From positions 9,908,501 to 9,972,500 of the forward strand of contig CM052360.1 in assembly GCA_028551475.1 (NCBI GenBank): a stretch of DNA of 64,000 bases. Reading direction: 5' to 3'. The DNA comes from Casuarina equisetifolia (Eukaryota > Streptophyta > Magnoliopsida > Fagales > Casuarinaceae). Made by a program: the position numbers and the translations under genes. Positions 56,438 to 64,000 of the stretch are shown piece by piece. Below the pieces are notes generated by a model. The model had not been told where the DNA came from. It worked only from the letters and a program-made list of their open reading frames with translations, and made no database searches. The stretch's first letter is position 1. The number at the start of each line of letters is the position of its first letter.

Positions 56438-59435
56438 TCAAGGCCCGGCTACTTCAACCATTTCCTGCTCCACGGTACTTGGTGTGACTGGATAGTATTT
56501 GTAATGAAGTTCTCCAACGTCATCACCAGACAGCTTCTTCCATCCATCGGGTCCCACGTAATATACTGATTTAAAATAAATAAATAAGCCACAAGTTCAT
56601 ATCATCTCAAAACTCAAAACTTCCATGCACAGACAGAGGAGTAATGAGGGAGATAGAGAGAAACAGAGAGAATACCGCTAGCAACTCCACCACTAGCTCC
56701 ATCGCGGAACGTGGCATGATAAATTGACCTTCTAGCCAGCTCTGCAGCTTCTTCAATTGACATATCATACCGGTAGCTGTTTTAATAGAAAATAACAGAT
56801 GAGAGCACATTCAACCAGAAAACAAATCTCAGTCTAAAGCGCAAAATGATATTAAAGAAGAAAATATTCAAGTATCTGTGTCAAAAGATTAAAGAAAAAG
56901 AAAGAAGAGCAGGGATTAGTTAACTCAGAAGGGGCATGTGTTAAGTAAAAAAGCTAATGCACCACTCCTACGAAGGTCATACTAGTTTACAAGTTGACAA
57001 ACTTGCAACCAACATGAACAAGGCCTCCCTGTTTCGTCAAGTCCCAAGGAAGTAGCATCTATTACATATCAAAATATTCTCAGGCATGCTGCACTCTCCC
57101 AGGCAGTCAATTTAAGGAAGCTTTGTCAACTGACCCAGTGCCGAATCGCTAGAAAAAAAGGTAACAATTTTGTAAGTCACGGTTTCCCCCATCTCCCCAT
57201 TATTTGGTTTGGATTGCAAAGGCACATGCGATTAGATCATTGGGGATTCCCGGATATTCCTCACCTATCGGGCTCTTTGGACTATTAACCAGCTTCTTGC
57301 ATTTTTCTTTTTCCTGTTTGTTGTACTTTTATATTAATGGACATAAGACTAACTACCCCATCAATTTTTCATTATAAATGTAACATTACCATTTCCTTCA
57401 ACGAATACTTGGAGATTCATTATAATGCAACTTTACCCATCAATTTCAAGCACATAATTGAAGATTCATTATAATGCAACTTTACCCATCAATTTCAAGC
57501 ACATACTTGGAGATTCATTATAATGCAACTTCACCCATCAATTTCAAGCACATACTTGGAGATTCATTATAATGCAACTTTACCCATCAATTTCAAGCAC
57601 ATAGTTGGAGATTCATTTTCCACAAACAATGGCTCGATCATCAGCAGGACATTGGACAATGTAGAAATTGTTTAGAAAGGGGTACATACCCATTATCCAG
57701 CACGCCATAAGCATAGGGTGAACCAGATCCAACTGAGAATCGGTTTCCCTTCAGCCTTCCACCCTCGCTGTCCACATAATATAGCCCAGGACCCTATAAG
57801 GGCAAAGAAAAATCATATTTTGATAATCATATAAAATGAATATGAAACAAAATGACATTAGTCATTCTCAGATTGATACCGTTTCATCCCATCCGGCAAT
57901 CATGGTTCCAACAGAGAGACCCATTCCACGGTAAGAGTACAGAATGTTCGCCAGCAGCTTTGATGCCCCTGTAACTGAGATTCTTCGCTTGTTTGCCAAT
58001 TCATGCAATCGACACTAAGAAATAACAAAGCGTATATTAGTGAGTAATTTACAAAGGCAAAACCATACCACTGAATTTTAAAGATTCAATTCAATTTACT
58101 GAACCAGGACACTGAAATCATATCCATAACCGGGCATGCCTAGGAACTCAGTCTGTTTCCAATGGCTAGGCAACAGTCTTGGCATTAATTCAGCCCATGG
58201 CTAGTGCTTCAGAAACACAAATTTCTTACTTCACAAAAATTAGCCAAACTGCCTTTCCCTAATTAACAAATAATATACTTTTCATTTTTGTGAAGAATTG
58301 GTATCATTTCTACCTTTTCCATTCTCCATGGTCTAAGAGAACTAAAGAGTGACTGTTATGATCAAAGATGCACGTAAAACTAACAAAGGGATAGCCCATC
58401 ACACTAAGACCACATCCTAGCTGTAAAAAGAATCAATCTAAGCCATTAGATGAATATCAAAATCTTTTACGGTCTAATTTACAACATTAGGGCTTCAACA
58501 CTAGAAGAGTTTGTCCAACATGTTGGTCAATTACTGAAAACATCACTGCCAAAGTAGGTAGCACAGAGCTAATGATTCGACATATCATGATGGATGCACA
58601 ACAACTCCCTCTAACTTAAGTGAATCCCACACGCTTCAGAACAAAAATTGTAAATCTAGAGACAAGAAAAGAAAAGAAAAGAGAAAAAAAAAAAAACCTT
58701 ACCTTAACACCCAGATTTCTATGCCAAAACTGGCAGTCAGCAGCTCCTCCAGCCATTGTGCCAAGCATGTAAGGATTTATTTCAATGATTTTCTTAACCG
58801 ACTGGGAAGCTGATAACATTTAGGAAGAAGAAGAGTAAGTGCAACACATATTATAATGCCAAAGAGACAACACAAACAAACGCCATGACAATGCCACTAA
58901 ACCTAACGAAGGAAAATGTTCTGAGCATGTTCACCAACAATAGTTGTATAGAGTGAAATTGGAGATACAAAAAATCAGCATCTAGAACCTATAACTATTT
59001 TCAAGGTAGATATTTTAGCTGAGAGGGAGGAAAAAAGAAGAAGCTAAGCTAGACAAAGAAATAACACGAAGAACATACATATATAGCTTCCCATGCTAGC
59101 TCGAGAATCAGCAGCAACCATGACACCTTCTTTGAATATGAAGGCGAGGGTTGTTGTTCCTTTTGCTGGTTTCACCATCTGTATAGCCTCTTTCTGAAAG
59201 CCATCAAACTGAAACAGTGCAAAAAAAGAAAAGTTAAAATAATTTTCAACCAATAGAAACTTCAACTTTCTGTCATGTGAAACAGGAATAACAGAAGTAA
59301 CAAACACCTAATAGAACTCACATTGGTCGTGTTAGGAACTTCGAAAGATGGGGCAGCAGAAAATTCATCAGCAAGCTCACTGCTTGACCCAACGAATGGT
59401 GCAAATGATTCGAGACCACTAGTATCGAGCTTCAT
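56438..59435 (-). CDS. PBE1: 20S proteasome subunit beta type-5
   Basis: It carries the chymotrypsin-like active site of the 20S core. Exons: 59435-59322, 59208-59079, 58809-58703, 58014-57880, 57793-57690, 56776-56676 and 56565-56438. They total 819 nt, or 272 aa, close to the plant family length. The propeptide ends K-P-A-K-G, and Thr56 starts the mature chain (T-T-T-L-A-F). The catalytic-site neighbours are present: the Asp of A-A-D-S-R-A-S and the Lys of S-V-K-K-I-I. Further family motifs are [21 protein letters not shown] and [12 protein letters not shown]. Intron 5 (57689-56777) contains the 49-bp tandem repeat. A leader intron (60068-59446) lies upstream of the start codon. Confidence 0.96.
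57407..57616. repeat. 49-bp tandem repeat, about four copies
   Basis: The unit starts ttggagattcattataatgc and ends with caagcacata. Unit starts are at 57409, 57458, 57507, 57556 and a partial fifth at 57605, spaced exactly 49 bases. Copies differ at very few positions, so the array is young. It is inside PBE1 intron 5. Confidence 0.92.
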
Positions 59436-59445
59436 GCTTTATAAA

Positions 59446-60068
59446 CTACAACAAAGATTCCAGTTCAAGTCCAGCAATCAGTCCATGTAAGAATAGTCTG
59501 ACATTTAAATTGCACGATTAATCATCGCTTTCAGAAATAAATTTAACGCTGTGTGTTTTTTGTATGCAGAGAGCTTGAGCCAGTTCCACAGCAGGAGCTC
59601 TGATAAAATTATGCCCGAAATTCAATGTTCACACAAAATCACCAAATCTAGTAAATTCTGCATTTTACATTTTGCGTCCAGAAAGTGGAGCCGTAGAATC
59701 AGCAGAATGAACACATTTAGGGTCGCAATCTCAAAGATTTAGTACGACAACACAACGAAGCCCAAGGTTCAAGAATCATCTCCTTTCACATATTTTCTCA
59801 AAAACCAACTGAACTCCGGTTGTGCCGTCGCAAGAAATAAGGATGAAAATGAAAAAGAGAAAGAAAGTAACCCACAGACCCTGGAACAAAATCCGATCCC
59901 AATCTGCAGTTTACTCGCGAAGTTTCTCAGAAACGTCAAATAGAAAAGAAAAAGAAAAAGAAAGTCATCCACAAACCCTAGAAACAAAATCCATCCTAAT
60001 CTAAAGTTTACTCGCAGAGCTTCTCAGAAACATAAATGCACAGGGACGAGAGATAATTGCGAAATTAC
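59446..60068 (-). other. Leader intron of PBE1
   Basis: On the minus strand a donor (AAAG|gtaatt at 60068) and an acceptor (gttgtag|TTTATAAAGC at 59446) lie just upstream of the PBE1 ATG. They define a 623-base intron in the 5' untranslated region. Leader introns of this kind are common in highly expressed plant genes. Confidence 0.7.
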
Positions 60069-60212
60069 CTTTGTGATCGCAAAGGAGGGAGAGGATGCCG
60101 AGTGTGAGATGGCAGACGATTACAACAGAAGAACTGGTTCGGAGCAAAAAATTCTAGTTGTAATCTCGTAATGTATTGTGAGGTTTCTTGCTCTTCAGGT
60201 TAGATCGACCTT

Positions 60213-60254
60213 TGGGCCAATACGGGCCAGTAAACGTTTTGTTAATTAGGCCCA
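60213..60254 (-). promoter_or_regulatory. Site II-like elements in the PBE1 promoter
   Basis: TGGGCC occurs at 60213-60218 and as its complement at 60249-60254, with gggcc again at 60224-60228. They lie about 150 bases upstream of the first PBE1 leader donor. Such TGGGCC/T elements are known from promoters of plant growth-related housekeeping genes. Function here is inferred. Confidence 0.5.
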
Positions 60255-61210
60255 CAATAAATAGAGCGTAAAGTGTTTGGTTTTGAGTCTTGAAGTCATA
60301 GGCCTTCAAGCAAAGCATCTTATACGAGTTTTGGGGGCTTAAGCGAACTCCAAGTTAGGTGCGGTCCTTCAGTGTTAAGAGTGGGTTCATTGAAGTGTCA
60401 TTCCTAGCTATGCAGTTCAACAACCGCTCACCCTCGAACCAAATAAGGAGTATAATTTGAGCAAGACAAGTTGACGATTATTGGCCCATGGACACAAATT
60501 CAACGGCCCTTGCATGATTATCAAATACGTGTAAGTCTAGCTTGAACGAAGTGGGAAGTAATTGCTTTGAACAATGCAACAAGTATCAAGCAATGTACTT
60601 AAAACAACAAGTCACGACATATTCAAAGTGGAGTGGAGCTTATGAGAGCTTGTTATAGACTCAAGTTTATGGTAATTTAAGTTAATGATGATATTCGAAT
60701 AAAATGTGTTAAGACTAAAAATTGATGTTAAGTTTTTTTTTTTTTACTTAATAGTTGAAGCTTGTGATAAATGGTGTTAAAACTAATCATGCATCTTAAG
60801 TTTGAACCATAAACAAAAGACCTAGCGAGTAAACTATCATAAGTTGAAGAGGCATATAAATGGATGGGGTCAAAGTACGTTGCATGAAGCATGGATTGTG
60901 GAGTGTGGTAATTTGTCATGAGTTTGTAATGACTCATGTTGGGGATTGTATTTAAATGAAATGTCCTAAAACTAACTATCAAGTCTAGATTTTTTGGCTC
61001 AATAGTTAAAACATGTGACATGGATTTTATTTTACGACACTGAAAAAGCAAATGCTTGAAAAAACAAGAAAGACAATATAACCTATATAAGATAATGTGG
61101 TTATTCATATATTGAGTTGACATTTTGGGGTAAAACTTTACAAATGATTCAAAACCAAATCCAATTAGATCTAGTGGGTTTACAACTATTATCCCAAGTA
61201 TGGAGTGGGC
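60255..61210. other. Intergenic region right of PBE1
   Basis: No coding sequence was recognised. Two degenerate similar stretches (ttaatagttgaagcttgtga at about 60750 and caatagttaaaacatgtgac at about 61000) hint at an old local duplication or transposon fragment. Confidence 0.4.
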
Positions 61211-61642
61211 AATAGACCCATCTACTAGTACTTACTATTGCTACTCCTTTACGTGGGATAGGCAGTGGACCAATTTATTAGTGCTTGTGTAAGTAAAGAA
61301 TCCTACCTATATTGAGAGTGACATGGACTTAGGTTGGAAAAAATATAATAATTTTTATTTTTTCACGTCAAAAGATAGATGAAATAATCTAATCATATAA
61401 AGAGATTCTACTACTAATCTCATTACCAATAGACCCATCTACTAGTACTTACTATTGCTACTCCTTTATGTGGGATAGGCAGTGGACCAATTCCTTAGTG
61501 TTTGTGTAAGTAAAGAATCCTACCCATATTGAGAGCAATATGGACTTAGGTTGGAAAAAAATATAATAATTTTTATTTTTTCACATCAAAAGATAGATGA
61601 AATAATCTAATCATATAAAGAGACTCTGCTACTAATCTCATA
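61211..61642. repeat. Tandem duplication, 217-bp unit
   Basis: Copy 1 begins at 61211 and copy 2 at 61428, both starting aatagacccatctactagta. They align to the end of copy 2 (... ctgctactaatctcat) with few substitutions. The unit has no coding potential. Confidence 0.92.
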
Positions 61643-64000
61643 GAGTTAATCTTTTAAAAGAAAAACTAGGCCGTGAGATAAAGTGTCCCTTCTCATAATA
61701 ATTGCTTGAGAATGTATAAATAGGCCTCATGCACATGCAGTCCCCGGCACCAGCAACTTCAGATTCACCACCCAATGCAAACCCTTTAACATCTGTTTTA
61801 AGTAAAAGTTAACAGGATAAATACTTGACCAGCGGAGACCAAGATGGAGTAGTCATCTAGGTGAAACTGTCTCTTTATTTGGCAGCATTGAGTGTGGTAT
61901 TCCAAGCAAGAAAAATTAAGAAAAACCTCGCCACCAATTATTTCGAAATAAAAAGTGAATCTAGTCAACGCAGGACTAGTTTTTGTCGGACCCCCAGCTC
62001 ATTATGCCGTGCTAGAAATCTATGCATAGCTGTGGGGAAAGTGTTTGCGTGTTCAAATTTCATATGCTCACAACTTTCTGTTCAATTACCCCCGAGTAAA
62101 ACCCATGCAGGGTCGGAGAAAGTAGATGGAATCGTCAACCCTGAAAGACACCCATTATGTAAAGGTCATAATTGTGCTAACCTTCATTTCCATTCCAAAA
62201 AATTTGAAACTTTCTTCAGATGGGCTGCCCAACCGACACTTTAGATGGTGAGATGATAAGTCAGAGGTTCTTACGGGTATATAATTAATGGGAAGCAAGT
62301 GGATTTGGGTCAGAGGTCAATGAAAGCCACCCTTAACTTCACCTTCTCCTCGTAGACCGACTGGAAAATATAGTTAAGCATGCACCCGATTTTGACTCCG
62401 AGGCTGCGCCGCTTCTGTTTCTAGAGCTTATTCCGACCGCCATCACCGTTTCGGGAATCTGGGTCCACTCTAGTTTTATCGCCCAATCAACATCTAACTC
62501 CCGATCACAGAATTCCAACCCACCCTTCATTTTCCTAATCTTTCCGTGACCCCGCCAATCACAGCCAAAAGGTTGATTTCTCGAAATATCAACCCCCCCA
62601 TCACAACAGGGTCGAAACTTTTCTAGCGGTTGTCATTTTCTTCGTTTTCTTTCGCCGCTCAACATTTTGACCTCCCAGTCACATCTAGGTCATCCATCTG
62701 TCCCTAAGCTTCCTCTATAATGCCTACTCTTACCGACATGATGTCAAGCTTTTCCTTTGTCTGTGGAAGACGCAGATAGCGAGCTTTGAAATAATGTTGG
62801 ACATAATATGAAGGAAGAAGCATTTTGGTAATATTCTCTTAAGGCGATCTCATAGAAAGATGATTCCCTGGTCGGGCATTTAAATATTCAGAGGTTGGGC
62901 ATGGTTCAGACAGATCTTATCATTTTGTTTGGAATGATTCCAAGCTCAATAAACATTGAGCTGCCGCGACGCGACCAGTGCTGTTTTCATAAACCAAAAT
63001 AAAAATAGCAGGTGCGTCAAGGTGGGGCTGTGAACCGACCACGAGCTTCGAAGTTTGGAATCATTTCATGGACAGTCAGTCATGTGGCAGTACAGGAAAT
63101 GCGCCAAATGGAGGAGACGACGGGAGTAAAGGGGAAGTCCCCCTCTTTCCCACAACGCCATCTCGGGCAACAGATTTAGAAAGATCATCATTTGAAGGCC
63201 ACGTGTACCACTGAGGCTGTCCTCATGTCGCGGCAACACCGTTCTTGAACGAATTTAAAATGCTAAGAAAAAGGGAAACATATGTCGACGCGCATCACCA
63301 GCGCGCGTAGCACTCTTACTATCTCATCATCGACTTGAAGTTACTGCAACGGAAAACAGCAAGGGCTTAAGCAGTTTATTAAATCCATGAAAATGGAAAC
63401 CACAGCGCTGCCGGGTTTTGTCTGTGATTCGAAGATCTTTCTTTCATCCCCGATTTGGGGGAACTACAGCGCTGATTCCGTCAGTTACGGATCGGGACGG
63501 TGACTTTCTGAAAGGCCAGAAAACAGTCCGTAAAAAATCGTGGTTAAAAACACACCACGTGGACTCTAGGCGAGCCCACATTTTGATATCAGACAGATTC
63601 GGGGATTCCCGTTTCCGTACTCCTGCGTGGCGACATCCGCTGCCAATTTAATCATTTTATTCAGGTTGACCAAAATACCCTCCGTCAGCCTTTTGTAAAT
63701 CCAACTGTTTTTGGGCCACACTGTACTTGCGTAGATAATTGCAAGGGAATATCAGAAATATTAAAAAAAATTGGTGATCTAAACAATATATTTTATACAT
63801 AGTCTTCAACAATAATTGATTGGTTTAATTAAGTGCCCCCTTTTTTTGGAGGTGGGACGAATAATGAGTACACACGACCCTTGCAACAGGAATCAATATT
63901 CCCAAAAAGTAAGTACTATTGCCCGGAAATGAAGCTATTGTTTATTTGTATGATGCCCACCAAGTACATGGTTTTATACCTTTGCAAATCAAGTACGACC
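61643..64000. other. Right-hand region, no recognised gene
   Basis: A TATA-box-like tataaata occurs at 61715-61722 (plus strand), but the nearest downstream ATG (61842) opens a frame of two codons. A 127-codon plus frame at 61861-62244 starts with GTG and has no recognisable domain. GC content rises at about 62.3-63.6 kb. The rest may be the upstream region of a gene outside the window. Confidence 0.4.

Noticed and set aside
57407..57616. CRISPR-like array
   Set aside because: Units are contiguous with no unique spacers, and the locus is a plant intron.
61861..62244. 127-codon plus-strand open frame
   Set aside because: Starts with GTG, has no recognisable domain and no supported splice partners.

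Overview
This window is nuclear DNA from a flowering plant. The genes have many introns and AT-rich, mostly GT-AG, introns, and their spliced products match conserved angiosperm proteins: NUP54, alpha-glucosidase I, Kish, PRP16, a ZAR1-type receptor kinase and a 20S proteasome beta-5 subunit. I cannot name the species. All exon boundaries were worked out by hand from splice signals, reading-frame continuity and remembered protein families. No alignment or search was run. Five multi-exon models sum to lengths divisible by three and close to the family length.

Layout. About 0.46-14.5 kb is a nest of dead LTR retrotransposons. A plus-strand Ty3/gypsy chromovirus-type element with two recognisable LTRs is split by a minus-strand Ty3/gypsy gag-pol relic. 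That relic is broken by two opposite-facing copies of a roughly 1.63-1.65 kb LTR-like element, and one of those carries a 422-bp relative flanked by a perfect 5-bp duplication. From 14.9 kb the DNA is genic: NUP54 (+), GCS1 alpha-glucosidase I (-, 22 exons), an At3g27210-like protein (-), a small uncharacterised protein (+), Kish/TMEM167 (-), PRP16 DEAH helicase (-, 17 coding exons), a ZAR1-like LRR receptor kinase (-) and the proteasome beta-5 subunit (-, with a leader intron). The last 4 kb has no gene I can recognise, but it holds a 217-bp tandem duplication.

Gene roles. NUP54 acts at the nuclear pore. GCS1 trims N-glycans in the ER and Kish acts in the early secretory pathway. PRP16 drives the second step of splicing, PBE1 carries the chymotrypsin-like proteasome site, and the receptor kinase sits at the plasma membrane. 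They do not form one pathway; they are neighbouring plant genes, mostly housekeeping.

Most notable observation. About 1.08 kb immediately upstream of the Kish start codon (37.6-38.7 kb) is duplicated in the same orientation immediately upstream of the PRP16 start codon (48.07-49.15 kb). The similarity begins at the two ATG codons, so two unrelated essential genes appear to share a 5' leader and promoter. Both copies also carry a decayed plastid-type trnS-GCU.
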